From: Clostridium estertheticum subsp. estertheticum
Lineage (GTDB): Bacteria; Bacillota; Clostridia; Clostridiales; Clostridiaceae
Assembly (NCBI RefSeq): GCF_001877035.1
Contig: NZ_CP015756.1
Location: forward strand, 4,331,001-4,395,000
Direction of reading: 5' to 3'
Length of the DNA: 64,000 nt
Under the pieces are notes generated by a model, which saw only the letters and a list, made by a program, of their open reading frames with translations, did no database searches and was not told the origin of the DNA. Each line of letters opens with the position of its first letter. Position 1 is the stretch's first letter. A program made the translations under genes and the position numbers. Below, one piece after another: positions 17,956 through 28,676 of the stretch.

Positions 17956-19260
17956 TTATTTACCAAATATTTTCGCAGAAATCATAGACTTTGCAATAGG
18001 CTCATTATTCTTATTGTACATATTTATTTCTACCTTAGAAAAACTCCTACCTTTATCAACAATTTTTGCATATATATCTATATCACTACCCATTTGCACA
18101 GGTTTCATAAAGTACGACATAATACTATCCACGGAAATATTAATATTATTATTTTGCCTTAATGACATTATCCCCATAGTTGATAGGAGCATATTTAGTG
18201 AACTCCAAGAGGCCGTTCCAAAAGGATCTAACATCTGAGGAATGATTTGGCCATTAAAATGTAAGCTATTATCCTCGTGTACACATGTAAAATTCATTAA
18301 AATAAGATCTTCTAAAGTTTCAGCTACTTGTGGTTGCCTTAGTGCAAACTCCATTGCTTTTATAACATGCTCTATAGTTAAAACCCCTACAAGCTTCTTC
18401 TTATCAACTACAGGACAAATTTTAATTCCATCCCAACCCATAATATGGGCAGCATAAGCGATAGTTGTTTTAGGTGTTACACATACAGGATTCTTATTCA
18501 TAATTTTATTAATTAGTTCATCATCATCGTTGCATCCTTGTAAATCTCTTAATGTAACTATCCCAACAATTTTCATATTCTCATCTAGTACTGGGTATCT
18601 CTCATGGTTAGTTTCTAGCATTAGTTGCCTCCAGGTAGCAACAGTGTCCGTACCCATAAGACAAGTAGTATTAATATCCATCACATCTTCAACTAAAATA
18701 ATTTCCTTTTTAATCATAGTTTCATAAAGAGCCTTGTTTATCATACTAGCTACTGTAAAGCTATCATAGGTTGACGATAATACAGGAATTCCTTTTTCAT
18801 CCGCAAGTATCTTTACCTTTTCGCTACAATCAAAACCTCCAGTAATCAATACTGCAGCATCATTTTCAAGGGCAAGCAGTTGTGCTTCTTCCCTATTTCC
18901 AACAATAAGAAGGTATCCTGGCTTTAGATATCTAATTATTGATTCAACAGCCATTGCACCTATAATAAATTTGTTTAAGCTTTTATTTATGCCTTCTTTA
19001 CCACCCAGAATAGTAGCATCAAGGATTCTTATAACTTCAGCATATGTAAGACTATCAATATTTTTTTTATATACCTTCTCAACCCTTACTGTCCCCACCC
19101 TAGGAACGGTATTAACAATACCCATATTTTCTGCTTCTTTTATCGCTCTATAAGATGTACCATCACTAATGCCGAGTTCAGAACTGATACCTCTTACAGA
19201 TATCTTAGTTCCAATTTGCAGGGCAAGGATATGATTAACTATCTCCTCATGTTTTGACAT
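17956..19260 (-). CDS. ytoI: YtoI-type regulator: HTH, DRTGG, two CBS, hotdog domain
   Basis: A 434-residue multidomain cytoplasmic protein. The order seen is an N-terminal winged-helix DNA-binding region (about 1-65, GISSELGISDGTSYRAIKEA), a DRTGG-like domain (about 70-180), a CBS pair (about 190-305, with RYPVLDENMKIVGIVTLRDL and CPVVDKKKLVGVLTIEHV), and a C-terminal hotdog/thioesterase-like domain (about 320-430). This is the architecture of B. subtilis YtoI, which also lies near dnaE. CBS pairs usually bind adenosyl ligands, so a ligand-controlled regulator is likely, but its targets are unknown. AGGAGAG is directly in front of the ATG, and whiA ends only 7 nt upstream. Confidence 0.85.
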   Translation of the reverse strand: MSKHEEIVNHILALQIGTKISVRGISSELGISDGTSYRAIKEAENMGIVNTVPRVGTVRVEKVYKKNIDSLTYAEVIRILDATILGGKEGINKSLNKFIIGAMAVESIIRYLKPGYLLIVGNREEAQLLALENDAAVLITGGFDCSEKVKILADEKGIPVLSSTYDSFTVASMINKALYETMIKKEIILVEDVMDINTTCLMGTDTVATWRQLMLETNHERYPVLDENMKIVGIVTLRDLQGCNDDDELINKIMNKNPVCVTPKTTIAYAAHIMGWDGIKICPVVDKKKLVGVLTIEHVIKAMEFALRQPQVAETLEDLILMNFTCVHEDNSLHFNGQIIPQMLDPFGTASWSSLNMLLSTMGIMSLRQNNNINISVDSIMSYFMKPVQMGSDIDIYAKIVDKGRSFSKVEINMYNKNNEPIAKSMISAKIFGK

Positions 19261-19267
19261 TCTCTCC

Positions 19268-20218
19268 TTACCTTCCTTCTTTCCTTAATTCTTCAGCAAT
19301 TTTTTCTATTCTTCTTAATCTATGGTTAATACCAGATTTTCCTACTGGTGGTTCAAGTATTGCTCCAAGTTCTTTTAACGATTCATCAGGATACTCAAGC
19401 CTTAGCTCAGCGATCTCTCTCAAATTCTTAGGCAATCTCTTAAACCCTATTTCTTTTTGTATTAATTTTATACTTTCTACTTGTCTTACTGATGCATTTA
19501 CTGTTTTACTAAGATTAGCCGTTTCACAGTTCACAAGTCTGTTTACATTATTTCTCATTTCTTTCATTATCCTTACATTTTCTAAGAATAGTAATGAATT
19601 GTGTGCTCCAATTATGTTAAGAAGATCAACAATTTGTTCACCCTCTTTAATATAAATAACAAAACTGCTTTTTCTTTGTATTATTTTTGAAAACAATCCA
19701 TAGCTATTAATAAGTGTGCTTAATTCCTGTGCATAATCACTATCATGAGTCACAAACTCTACATGATAATTTTTTTCAGGGTTACTAATACTTCCACCAC
19801 CTAAAAAAGCCCCTCTTATATATTTGCGTTTGCATTCCTCAGCATCAATTAACCTACTTGGTATAGTATAATCTATTGAAAAAAAGTTTTCATCCTCAAG
19901 GACCGCCACTTGCTTTAATAAGTCTTTAACACCCATTTCTTCCGTAATTATAACAACATATACATTTTTTTTCTTTAGGGAGTTACTTCTCTTAACTAAT
20001 AATCTAGCGTGAATACCAAAATGCTCCTTTAACAATTTAAAGATAAGTCTTGCTATTGCAGGATTTTCAGTTGTTATTTGGAAATTTATTTGTTTGTTTG
20101 ATCCAAGCCCAATAGTCCCACTAACCTTCATTATAGCCGCCATTTCAGCCATGGCCTCTTTCTTACTCATATCTGTAAATCTACAAATTTCATTCTTAAC
20201 CTTAGACGAAAATGACAT
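19268..20218 (-). CDS. whiA: WhiA family DNA-binding protein
   Basis: A 316-residue protein with the WhiA layout: an N-terminal WhiA domain, a LAGLIDADG homing-endonuclease-like fold without nuclease function (CKRKYIRGAFLGGGSISNPEK, about 125-145), and a C-terminal helix-turn-helix (LRLEYPDESLKELGAILEP, with GKSGINHRLRRI, about 265-305). WhiA affects cell division and chromosome segregation in Firmicutes and sporulation genes in actinomycetes. It sits in the conserved rapZ-yvcK-whiA cluster, 43 nt after yvcK and 7 nt before ytoI, and has AGGAG before its ATG. Confidence 0.96.
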   Translation of the reverse strand: MSFSSKVKNEICRFTDMSKKEAMAEMAAIMKVSGTIGLGSNKQINFQITTENPAIARLIFKLLKEHFGIHARLLVKRSNSLKKKNVYVVIITEEMGVKDLLKQVAVLEDENFFSIDYTIPSRLIDAEECKRKYIRGAFLGGGSISNPEKNYHVEFVTHDSDYAQELSTLINSYGLFSKIIQRKSSFVIYIKEGEQIVDLLNIIGAHNSLLFLENVRIMKEMRNNVNRLVNCETANLSKTVNASVRQVESIKLIQKEIGFKRLPKNLREIAELRLEYPDESLKELGAILEPPVGKSGINHRLRRIEKIAEELRKEGR

Positions 20219-20261
20219 TATTCTACTCCTTATTGCATTTATTTTCTAAAATAACATAAAA

Positions 20262-21596
20262 TTAATTATTTTTTTTGTTTTCTTTAAGCCTCTGTGATAA
20301 ATAGAAGTACTCACCTATTTTCTTTTTATCGTTAAATAGCTTTTTCTCCATAATTGTTTCTACTAAAATGGTTGCAAGCTTTTCTGTATCATGTCTTATA
20401 TGCCCTTTTCCTATTTTTACAAAATCACTCCTTATTATCCCTATGCCTTGCTTTTTAATTTCCTCTTCATTTATAATAACCATATTAGAATTATCATTAC
20501 GATATCTTAGTTCTAGCTCACTACTTATTTTCCCTGTATTTACTAAAACATAATCAACAACTTTTCCTTTAGCATGCCGATTTATAGCCTTTATATGATC
20601 ATTAACAGTATAATTATCACTCTCACCTGGTTGTGTCATTATATTTGACACATAAATCCTTATAGACTTTGTCTTATACAATGCATTTCTTATTTCCTTT
20701 ACTAATATATTAGGGATAATACTAGTATAAAGGCTTCCAGGTCCTAGGATTACTGCATCTGCTTCATTTATAGCAACTAATGCTTCCTTAAGTGCCCTAG
20801 CATCTGTAGGTTCTATAAAGACTTCATCAATAGGGCTCTTATTGTCTATTACACCTTTAGGAATATTTGATTCACCATCAATTATATTTCCATTTTTAAG
20901 TTTTGCCTTTAATGTCATATTGTCTAAAGTAACCGGTATAACCCGACCCGTTACAGCTAGTACTGAACTCATTTTTTGTACAGCTTCTTCAAAATTATTT
21001 GAGATTCCATCCATCGCTGCTAAAAATAAATTACCGAAGCTTTGGTCCTTTAGTCTTCCGTCTTTAAATCTATACTGCAATAATTCGTCCATTAGTGGTT
21101 CCGTATCTGCTAACGCCAAAATGCAATTTCTAATATCCCCCGGTGGAAGTATTCCTAAATCTTCCCTTAAAACACCTGATCCCCCACCATCATCCGCTAC
21201 TGTAACTATTGCTGTTATATTATTAGTATATTTTTTTAGCCCCCTAAGCATAGTAGATAAACCGGTGCCTCCTCCAATTACTACAATCTTAGGTCCCTTT
21301 ATAAGTACTCTCTTTTCATATATTAAATCTTCAAATTTTTTCGAACTTATAGCTACATCAATACTGCCTGTATTAACTAATATAATAAAAAATTTTATAA
21401 TTTGTATTATAGCAACATATATTATCAAAGCTCCAAGCACTATAATCAGCGCTGATAAAACTATCTTTGGCAGAGAGTGATATTCTTTATTTATTAGTTC
21501 AAAAATCCCAAATACTAAAATAGAAACACCTACAATACCTAGAAGAATCCACCTTTTTATATTAATTCCAGGCTTCAGCAAATTCCTTAGCATCAT
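20262..21596 (-). CDS. yvcK: YvcK/GlmR-type gluconeogenesis factor
   Basis: A 444-residue CofD/YvcK-fold protein that binds UDP-GlcNAc in B. subtilis and balances carbon flow into cell wall precursors. Seen: a glycine-rich nucleotide-binding start [17 protein letters not shown], followed by [13 protein letters not shown] and PPGDIRNCI, and later [14 protein letters not shown] and MTQPGES. Unlike the 317-residue B. subtilis protein it has an N-terminal extension of about 100 residues with two membrane spans (about 15-35 and 42-75), so this form is probably membrane-tethered, as in other Clostridia. Its ATG overlaps the rapZ stop by 4 nt. Confidence 0.94.
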   Translation of the reverse strand: MMLRNLLKPGINIKRWILLGIVGVSILVFGIFELINKEYHSLPKIVLSALIIVLGALIIYVAIIQIIKFFIILVNTGSIDVAISSKKFEDLIYEKRVLIKGPKIVVIGGGTGLSTMLRGLKKYTNNITAIVTVADDGGGSGVLREDLGILPPGDIRNCILALADTEPLMDELLQYRFKDGRLKDQSFGNLFLAAMDGISNNFEEAVQKMSSVLAVTGRVIPVTLDNMTLKAKLKNGNIIDGESNIPKGVIDNKSPIDEVFIEPTDARALKEALVAINEADAVILGPGSLYTSIIPNILVKEIRNALYKTKSIRIYVSNIMTQPGESDNYTVNDHIKAINRHAKGKVVDYVLVNTGKISSELELRYRNDNSNMVIINEEEIKKQGIGIIRSDFVKIGKGHIRHDTEKLATILVETIMEKKLFNDKKKIGEYFYLSQRLKENKKNN

Positions 21597-22477
21597 AGCT
21601 TACCATCACCTCTATTTACATCTTCATTTATGTCCCTATGATCTATATTAACATCATATCCATTACGCCCAAGTATTTCATAAATTCTATTTGCTATAGC
21701 AACTGACCTATGTCTTCCCCCTGTACACCCTATAGAAACTATAAGTTGTCTTTTTCCTTCTTTTTTATAATTTGGGATAAGAAACTGTAGCATATCTTGA
21801 AGTTTTTCTACAAATACTTTAGTCCCTTCAAATTCTAATACATAATCGCGAACCGGTTGGTCATTACCTGAATACTTCTTAAGCTCTGGAATATAAAAAG
21901 GATTCGGCAAAAATCTCACATCAAATACCAAATCTGAATCCACAGGTATTCCATATTTAAATCCAAAAGAAAGCACAGTTATAACAAGCTTAGTTTCTAT
22001 CTGACCTTCCTCACCATAGATATTATTTATTTCTTCTGTAAGTTCTCTTGCTGAAAGCTTAGATGTATTAATTATATGGTCAGCACGCTCACGTACATCT
22101 CTAAGTTTGCGTCTCTCAGTTTCAATTCCATTTACAACCCTTCCTTCTGGCGCTAGAGGATGTTTTCGCCTTGACTCTTTATATCTTTTAATAAGCACTT
22201 TATCTGAGGCCTCTAGAAATAATATTTCATACTCATACCCTTCATCTTTTAGGTATGTTAAACTTTCAAATAAATCATCAAAAAACTTTCCACCACGAAT
22301 ATCTATAACTAAAGCAATTCTGTCAATACTACCATTAGATTTATAACATGCCTCAGCAAATTTAGGAATTAAAGTAGGTGGCAAATTATCCACACAAAAA
22401 AAACCTAAATCCTCAAGATTTCTTACCGTTTGTGTTTTTCCAGCTCCCGATAACCCCGTCAATATAACAAATCTCAT
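21593..22477 (-). CDS. rapZ: RapZ/YvcJ nucleotide-binding protein
   Basis: P-loop protein of the RapZ (YvcJ) family. In E. coli RapZ guides RNase E to the GlmZ small RNA; in Firmicutes YvcJ binds ATP and GTP, and the target is less clear. The 294 residues contain the Walker [10 protein letters not shown] near the N-terminus, [16 protein letters not shown], and the highly conserved C-terminal [15 protein letters not shown]. The ATG preceded by GAGGGGG is preferred; a TTG one codon earlier is unlikely. It heads the rapZ-yvcK-whiA-ytoI-dnaE run of genes, with tight or overlapping junctions, and a terminator separates it from murB upstream. Confidence 0.95.
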   Translation of the reverse strand: MRFVILTGLSGAGKTQTVRNLEDLGFFCVDNLPPTLIPKFAEACYKSNGSIDRIALVIDIRGGKFFDDLFESLTYLKDEGYEYEILFLEASDKVLIKRYKESRRKHPLAPEGRVVNGIETERRKLRDVRERADHIINTSKLSARELTEEINNIYGEEGQIETKLVITVLSFGFKYGIPVDSDLVFDVRFLPNPFYIPELKKYSGNDQPVRDYVLEFEGTKVFVEKLQDMLQFLIPNYKKEGKRQLIVSIGCTGGRHRSVAIANRIYEILGRNGYDVNIDHRDINEDVNRGDGKL

Positions 22478-22655
22478 CAAAAAAAACCCCCTCTACAAAA
22501 ATCAAGAATTTCTATTATACCAAATATTTTATTATTGCTACTAATATTTTAATATTATCAATTATTCACTTTAAATGTTTGTCTACTTAGTTGTACTAAT
22601 ACAGTTTCATTTTTAATTATAACACAAATAATCATAATTATAGATATGTAAGTAT

Positions 22656-22695
22656 AAAAAAAAAACGCACAAAGATTTATCCTATTGTGCGTTTT
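22656..22695 (-). terminator. Terminator of murB
   Basis: An 11-bp stem (22662-22672 with 22685-22695) with a 12-nt loop, followed on the minus strand by a T-run of about ten, 47 nt past the murB stop. Confidence 0.92.
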
Positions 22696-22741
22696 AAAAT
22701 CCAATTTATTTTATAATTTTTTTAAAATATTTATAAAAAGC

Positions 22742-23686
22742 TCACTGATTTACCGAAATTTCAGAAGATTCTTTGTCCTCTCCCCAAATCTTTACCTCAG
22801 TATCAAGCTTTACACCAAATTTTTTTTGAACTTCATCCTGTACAAGCTTGATTAAATCCAAAATATCTGTTGCACTTGCGCTCTTTTTATTGATAATAAA
22901 CCCAGAATGTTTAACAGACACCTCTGCATCACCAACATGAGTTCCTTTCAGATTTGAATCTTGTATAAGTACACTTGCATAATGCCCTTCAGGTCTTTTA
23001 AACGTACTGCCTGCCGATGCATATTCCAAAGGTTGTTTATCACTTCTTTTTTTTGCAAGATCATCCATTCTAGCTTTTATAACTTCCTTGTCACCGGCCT
23101 GCAGTTTAAGAGTAACACTTATAACTGTATATCCATATTTAAGAACAGCACTACTTCTGTAAGACAATTCCATATCGTCTTTGTCTATTGTTAATAATTC
23201 TCCATTACCGTCTATTGCGAGTATACTATCTAGAACCATAGACATTTCGCCGTTATATGCTCCTGCATTCATAGCTGCTGCACCACCAATGCTACCTGGA
23301 ATTCCGTTAGCAAACTCAATACCTTTAAGCCCTTTGTCTAACGCCGCCATTGTAACATCATATAAACTAGATCCACTTTGAGCTGTTATTTTATTTCCTT
23401 CAACCTCAATTTTATTAAGGTTACATAGTTTTATAACAACACCGCGAATTCCTCCATCCTTAACTAGTAAATTAGATCCATTTCCTATTAAATAATATTT
23501 AATTTTATATTTTTTACAAATTTTTATTAAAGCTTGAACTTCTAAAACATCACTTGGTGTCACTAAAATATCGGCTGGTCCACCCACTCTAAAAGAAGTA
23601 TGGTTTTCCATTGGTTCATCAACCTTTATATTAGAATTGTCTGTTACTTTATTTATTTGTTTAAATAATTCCGCATATAATTTCAT
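22742..23686 (-). CDS. murB: UDP-N-acetylenolpyruvoylglucosamine reductase
   Basis: FAD enzyme that reduces the enolpyruvyl group to make UDP-MurNAc in peptidoglycan synthesis. The 314 residues show the type II MurB pattern: NHTSFRVGGPADILV (about 28-42), YYLIGNGSNLLVKDGG, GIEFANGIPGSIGGAAAMNAGAY, YRSS, and the catalytic serine in EYASAGSTFKRPEG. There is a short C-terminal acidic extension. The start has AAGGAG. It lies between uvrC and the rapZ operon and is closed by a strong terminator. Confidence 0.96.
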   Translation of the reverse strand: MKLYAELFKQINKVTDNSNIKVDEPMENHTSFRVGGPADILVTPSDVLEVQALIKICKKYKIKYYLIGNGSNLLVKDGGIRGVVIKLCNLNKIEVEGNKITAQSGSSLYDVTMAALDKGLKGIEFANGIPGSIGGAAAMNAGAYNGEMSMVLDSILAIDGNGELLTIDKDDMELSYRSSAVLKYGYTVISVTLKLQAGDKEVIKARMDDLAKKRSDKQPLEYASAGSTFKRPEGHYASVLIQDSNLKGTHVGDAEVSVKHSGFIINKKSASATDILDLIKLVQDEVQKKFGVKLDTEVKIWGEDKESSEISVNQ

Positions 23687-23839
23687 ATTCTACTCCTTGA
23701 AAATATTAATATATTTATATACTTGCATAACATAAATAATATTATTTATTATACAAGATATAGTTCTTTTAGTTTACCCTTTTTACTACAATATTTCAAC
23801 AGTTTAAATTTATGATGTATATAAATATTCCTAATAAGG

Positions 23840-25705
23840 TTATTTATTATTCTTAAAATATAATATAACGCACTCTGCAGACTTGCTATCCATAGACGGT
23901 GTATCCATTAGCTCTTTTTCGTCAGCACCTTTTATATTATCTATACTGCCAAACTTTTTTAATAGCTCTCTTCTTCTCTTTTCACCTATGTTGGGTATGT
24001 TATCCAATATAGAATATAATGTTCTTTTATCCCTAAGCGTCCTGTGATAAGTAATTGCAAATCTATGGACTTCATCTTGCACTCTAGTAATTAGGTGCAT
24101 ACTTTGGGAATTACTTTTCATAAATAGCTCTATATTATTATATATCAAACCTCTAGTTTTGTGCCTATCATCCTTAACCATTCCGCATACCGGTATATCA
24201 ATATTAAGATTATTTAAAACCTCAAGGGCCACATTAACCTGACCTTTTCCACCATCCATAAGAATTAAATCCGGAAACACACAAAACTTGCCCTTACTAA
24301 GTTCTAAATTTCTCTCTTTTATTCTCTCCACTTCATCCAGTCCTCGACGAAACCTCCGTTCTAAGATTTCCCTCATACTATCATAATCATTTGCTCCTAT
24401 TACTGACTTTATCTTAAACCTTCTATAATCACTGTTTTTAGGCTTTCCTCCTTCAAAAACCACCATGCTCCCTACAGAATCTACACCCATTATATTTGAT
24501 ATATCATATGATTCAATTCTATCAGGTATTTCATCAAGTTTTAATAATTCTGTAATCTCCCTCATTGCGATTTTATGGATTTCCTTATCTTGCATATCCT
24601 TTAATTTAAAATTTTCGAGAGTTATCTTTGCATTATTTGCAACCATTTCTAAAGTTTTTTTCTTTTCACCCTTTTGAGGAATCTTAATAGTTACCTTTGA
24701 ATCTTTTTTAGCGCTAAGCCATTGTTCTAAGATTTCTACCTCACTTATAAAAGGTACATATATTGTTTTAGGGATAAATGCTGTCCCGCCATAAAACCTC
24801 TTTATAAATTCTTCTATAAGTTCATTTTCTACATTCTCTGCTTCATCATTTAAAATAAAGTGTTCTCTACCTACTATCTTACCATCGCGAAGAAAAAACA
24901 CCTGAATACAAACATCTTTTTCATCAACATACACATTAATGAAATCTTCATTCTCACAATTTCCTATTATAATCTTTTGTTTCTCATTTATTTTTTCTAT
25001 AGCCATAATCTTATCCCGAAGCATTGCTGCTTTTTCAAATTCCAAAACTTCCGATGCAGTTTCCATTTTGTTTCTTAAATCTTCCTTTATACTTTTATCT
25101 CTTCCCGTAAGTAGATCCAAAGCGCCTTTTATAATTTTACCATAATCTTCTTTACTGATATACCCTGTACATGGTGCTTTACATAACCCTATATGATAGT
25201 TTAAACATGGTCTATCATATAGGACACCTTCTTTAATATTTCTTCTGCATGTTCTAAGAGGAAATATTTGTTTTATAAGTTCAATGGTACTATATACAGC
25301 CGCGGAATCTGTATATGGTCCAAAATATTTTCCTCCATCATTTGCAATATTTCTAGTTACAAATACCCTTGGGAACTCTTCATTTATAGTTATCTTTATA
25401 AATGGATAATGCTTATCATCTTTAAGCAAAATATTATATCTTGGGCTATATTTCTTAATAAGATTGCACTCAAGTATCAACGCCTCCATCTCAGAATCAG
25501 CCACTATATATTCAAATTCAGCTATATTTTTCACCATAGCCATAACTTTTACAGAATGATTTTTTGATGATTTAAAATACTGTCTTACTCTATTTTTTAA
25601 GATTTTAGCCTTTCCAACGTATATTATTTCACCAAGATTATTTTTCATAAGATATACTCCTGGTGCATCTGGAAGAGTCTTTAGCTGATAATCAAAGTCA
25701 AACAT
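23840..25705 (-). CDS. uvrC: Excinuclease ABC subunit C
   Basis: Nuclease subunit of nucleotide excision repair that cuts on both sides of a lesion after UvrAB loading. The 621 residues show the N-terminal GIY-YIG domain (GVYLMKNNLGEIIYVGKA, about 15-32), a Cys-rich patch (CRRNIKEGVLYDRPCLNYHIGLC... within 155-180), a UVR motif that contacts UvrB (about 203-236), the RNase H-like second nuclease (SYDISNIMG and DLILMDGGKGQ), and C-terminal helix-hairpin-helix motifs (IPNIGEKRRRELLKKFGS). GGAGGGGG precedes the ATG. No LexA box was seen upstream, unlike uvrB. Confidence 0.97.
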   Translation of the reverse strand: MFDFDYQLKTLPDAPGVYLMKNNLGEIIYVGKAKILKNRVRQYFKSSKNHSVKVMAMVKNIAEFEYIVADSEMEALILECNLIKKYSPRYNILLKDDKHYPFIKITINEEFPRVFVTRNIANDGGKYFGPYTDSAAVYSTIELIKQIFPLRTCRRNIKEGVLYDRPCLNYHIGLCKAPCTGYISKEDYGKIIKGALDLLTGRDKSIKEDLRNKMETASEVLEFEKAAMLRDKIMAIEKINEKQKIIIGNCENEDFINVYVDEKDVCIQVFFLRDGKIVGREHFILNDEAENVENELIEEFIKRFYGGTAFIPKTIYVPFISEVEILEQWLSAKKDSKVTIKIPQKGEKKKTLEMVANNAKITLENFKLKDMQDKEIHKIAMREITELLKLDEIPDRIESYDISNIMGVDSVGSMVVFEGGKPKNSDYRRFKIKSVIGANDYDSMREILERRFRRGLDEVERIKERNLELSKGKFCVFPDLILMDGGKGQVNVALEVLNNLNIDIPVCGMVKDDRHKTRGLIYNNIELFMKSNSQSMHLITRVQDEVHRFAITYHRTLRDKRTLYSILDNIPNIGEKRRRELLKKFGSIDNIKGADEKELMDTPSMDSKSAECVILYFKNNK

Positions 25706-25893
25706 AATACAACCCCCTCCCCTTTAAGATTATAATTATTTTCATTTAAACATATATATTCAAAATTATACCAATACGTTTAAATTTCCCGGGCAATTTA
25801 TTACAAGTTACTACATATATTATTTTTTCTATGCCAGCATTCATTTTATACGTCATTATCTCTAATTATACTACTAAATAAATCATGTTATAT

Positions 25894-25938
25894 AAAATAT
25901 AAAGTCAAATATTATTGTAATATTTGACTTTATATTTT
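25894..25938. terminator. Long perfect hairpin after the PBP gene
   Basis: A 21-bp perfect stem (25894-25914 with 25918-25938) with a 3-nt loop, 54 nt past the PBP stop. The stem ends in TTTT on the minus strand, so it can act as terminator of the FHA-SEDS-PBP transcript. Confidence 0.75.
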
Positions 25939-25991
25939 CACTATTATGCTCATGCTTTCGCATGTTTTTTAGAATTAACAAAGTTAGAATT

Positions 25992-27413
25992 TTATTGCAA
26001 ATAATTTCTAACAAGTTCTCTAGTTATCTCAGCAGCTTTAGCGCCACCTTGTCCGCCTTCCTCTACAATTACTGATATAGCAATTTGAGGATCATCATAA
26101 GGTGCAAATCCAGTAAACCAAGCATGCGGAGCTTCTTGTTTACTTGGGTCATCATGATCTGCAGTACCCGTCTTGCCACTAACTACAATGCCCGAAAGAG
26201 CTGCACTAGTGCCTGTTCCTTGAGACACTACCTCCTTCATTAAACCCTTCATAACATCAGAATTATTTTTTGTCATCACTTGTCCAAGCTGCTTTGGCTG
26301 TAATTTCTCTATAGATTTACCCTTGCTACTTAATATTTCTTTAACAAGCATCGGTTCCATCATTGTACCACCATTAGCAACTGCACTCACAACTAATGCC
26401 ATTTGCATAGGCGTAACTAAAACCCCGGCCTGACCTATAGCACTCTGTGCAATATTACCTTTTTCATTATTTTTATAATCTGGAAATACACTATTTTCTA
26501 CAGTTAAACCTATAGTTGGAATATTCTTATTAAAATAAAATTTTTCTGAGGTATCTTTTAATGCCTTATTTCCTAAATCAAGACCTAACGATCCAAAAAA
26601 TACATTGCTAGAATGCATATAGGCAGATTTAAAATCTATATTTCCAAAAGATTCACCATTATAATCTTCCAATAGTTTTGTTCCATTAACAATTAAACTA
26701 CCATTATCATTTAAGCTGCTATTGTAAACATTGGCTATATTTTCTAAAGCACTTGCTGCCGTAACAGTCTTAAATGTAGATCCTGGTGGATATAGTCCAG
26801 ATACTGCTCTATTAAGAAGAGGCATTTCCTTATTTGCAACTATGCTCTTCCAATCTTTCTCTAAATTATTAGGATCATAAGAGGGTTTAGAAACCATAGC
26901 TAAAATTTCTCCAGTTTTAGGGTTCATTGCTACTATGGAACCTCGATGATCACCTAAAAGTTCATAAGCCTTTTTTTGAAGTTTGGAGTCAAGCGTAGTT
27001 CTTAAACCATTACCAACTTTTTGCTCAGTGTCTCTATTAAAAAAGACAAATTTTGAAAGCGTTGTATCGTTATTGCCCATAAGTTGTGCATCATATTTTT
27101 TTTCAAGGCCACTAAGTCCATAAACAGGATCCATATATCCTATAGCATGTGCAAAAACTGCACCTTGCAAATAATTCTGTTTTTGAGATGTTTCACTTGT
27201 CTTCGTACTTTTTGTTAAAGCCGTCATATCCTTGTCATAAATTGTTCCCCTTAATACCTTATTTCTCTCTGCCCAAAGCCTTCGATTAAAGGTGCTAGCT
27301 ACAGCTTTCTGGCTATTAAACATATATACATAAGTAATATATGTAATCAAAGCAATAAAGAGTATTAAAAATACCAACAGGACTTTTTTTATATTACTTA
27401 CAAAATCATTCAT
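25992..27413 (-). CDS. Penicillin-binding transpeptidase (PbpA-like)
   Basis: A 473-residue class B-like peptidoglycan transpeptidase with one N-terminal membrane anchor (about 10-31), a short linker domain and the full penicillin-binding domain. Active-site motifs: Ser212-x-x-Lys215 (PGSTFK), SSN at 268-270, and KTG at 414-416 (VSGKTGTAD). The start overlaps the end of the SEDS gene by 8 nt. A SEDS polymerase paired with a monofunctional PBP and an FHA protein is the arrangement of rodA-pbpA-fha loci, so the pair probably works as one glycan polymerase and cross-linking unit in elongation, division or sporulation. Which of these cannot be told here. Confidence 0.9.
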   Translation of the reverse strand: MNDFVSNIKKVLLVFLILFIALITYITYVYMFNSQKAVASTFNRRLWAERNKVLRGTIYDKDMTALTKSTKTSETSQKQNYLQGAVFAHAIGYMDPVYGLSGLEKKYDAQLMGNNDTTLSKFVFFNRDTEQKVGNGLRTTLDSKLQKKAYELLGDHRGSIVAMNPKTGEILAMVSKPSYDPNNLEKDWKSIVANKEMPLLNRAVSGLYPPGSTFKTVTAASALENIANVYNSSLNDNGSLIVNGTKLLEDYNGESFGNIDFKSAYMHSSNVFFGSLGLDLGNKALKDTSEKFYFNKNIPTIGLTVENSVFPDYKNNEKGNIAQSAIGQAGVLVTPMQMALVVSAVANGGTMMEPMLVKEILSSKGKSIEKLQPKQLGQVMTKNNSDVMKGLMKEVVSQGTGTSAALSGIVVSGKTGTADHDDPSKQEAPHAWFTGFAPYDDPQIAISVIVEEGGQGGAKAAEITRELVRNYLQ

Positions 27414-28650
27414 AACTTTGACCGTCCTCCGAAATTTTTTGAAGTATACCCAGCGAGAAGAAAGTTATTAACATAGAACTCCCTCCAGCACTAACTAATG
27501 GTAGCGTTATACCCGTTAATGGAATAGCTCCAACTACTCCTCCTACTATAACTAATACTTGAGCGGCTAGCATTGTACTATATCCCACCGCGAGTAACCT
27601 CGTAAAGTTATCCTTGCTATAAATAGGTACCCTCATACACCTATAAAACAATAAAAAATATAAAATAATAATAGCAAATCCAGTAACAACTCCCATTTCC
27701 TCACAAATAGCAGCAAAGATAAAATCTGTAGTAACTACGGGAACCATTCCAGGGTGTCCAAGGCCAAGCCCCGTTCCGAAAAGACCACCCGAGGCTATAG
27801 AAATTAAAGATTGTACTATCTGTAGTCCTTGATCGGTAGCATATTTCCAGGGGTTTCCCCAAATCATAACCCTCAATCGAACATGTCCAAACATTTTATA
27901 ACTTATAAATCCACCTATCATAAATAGTACTAAACATATTAAAATATATTTAAAATTCGAAGTAGCAATATATAACATAGTTATTGATATAGCAAAAAAT
28001 AGAAGAGCTGAACCCAAGTCCTTTTGAACTACCATAAGTCCAAGTGATATCATAACTACTATTCCAGGTTCAATTAAAGCCTTAAATTTAGAAATTTCTG
28101 AATTACCATCGGTTTTTATTCCGTAATACTGCAGCGACGATGCTAAATACGCCACCAAAGACAATTTACCAAATTCTGTTGGCTGAAAAGTGAACCCAGC
28201 TATTTTCACCCAATTTTTAGCCCCATAAGTTTTAGCTCCCATTATACTTCCCAAAGACATAAGAATAAGAGTACATATCATATAAGCATATTTGTACTTT
28301 CCAAACTTACTTAAACTTGGGAAAAGAACTACCACCAGAATAAATATAGCAATTCCAACTGCATAAAAAATAAGTTGTTTAATTGCAACGGGCGAGTCCA
28401 GCCTATATAACATTCCTATACCTATAACCGCCAATACATTTGAAAAAAGTAGAATATACTTATCTCCATCCGGGAAAAATCTTCTTATAACGAAATGTGA
28501 GGCTGCAAAAACAAAGCATATTATCCCACCCATTATTAAAGCATTTTTGTCGAACTCATTTTTTCCAATAAGATACATATTCAAAAATAAAACTATACAT
28601 AAAAGATAGGTATACCGTAGCAGCTTTCTCTCTTGTTTTATACTATCCAT
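27406..28650 (-). CDS. SEDS family peptidoglycan polymerase (FtsW/RodA/SpoVE type)
   Basis: A 414-residue integral membrane protein with about ten spans. SEDS proteins polymerise lipid II into glycan strands with a partner class B PBP, which is encoded immediately downstream with an 8-nt overlap. Family marks: the AGFTFQPTEFGKLSLVAYLA segment (about 152-171), the VVQKDLGSALLFF stretch, GLGLGHPGMVPVVTTDFIFAAICEE in the second half, and the C-terminal GITLPLVSAGGSSM. FtsW, RodA and SpoVE cannot be separated confidently by eye. Confidence 0.93.
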   Translation of the reverse strand: MDSIKQERKLLRYTYLLCIVLFLNMYLIGKNEFDKNALIMGGIICFVFAASHFVIRRFFPDGDKYILLFSNVLAVIGIGMLYRLDSPVAIKQLIFYAVGIAIFILVVVLFPSLSKFGKYKYAYMICTLILMSLGSIMGAKTYGAKNWVKIAGFTFQPTEFGKLSLVAYLASSLQYYGIKTDGNSEISKFKALIEPGIVVMISLGLMVVQKDLGSALLFFAISITMLYIATSNFKYILICLVLFMIGGFISYKMFGHVRLRVMIWGNPWKYATDQGLQIVQSLISIASGGLFGTGLGLGHPGMVPVVTTDFIFAAICEEMGVVTGFAIIILYFLLFYRCMRVPIYSKDNFTRLLAVGYSTMLAAQVLVIVGGVVGAIPLTGITLPLVSAGGSSMLITFFSLGILQKISEDGQSYE

Positions 28651-28676
28651 AATATCACCCCGCTTGCACTCATAAT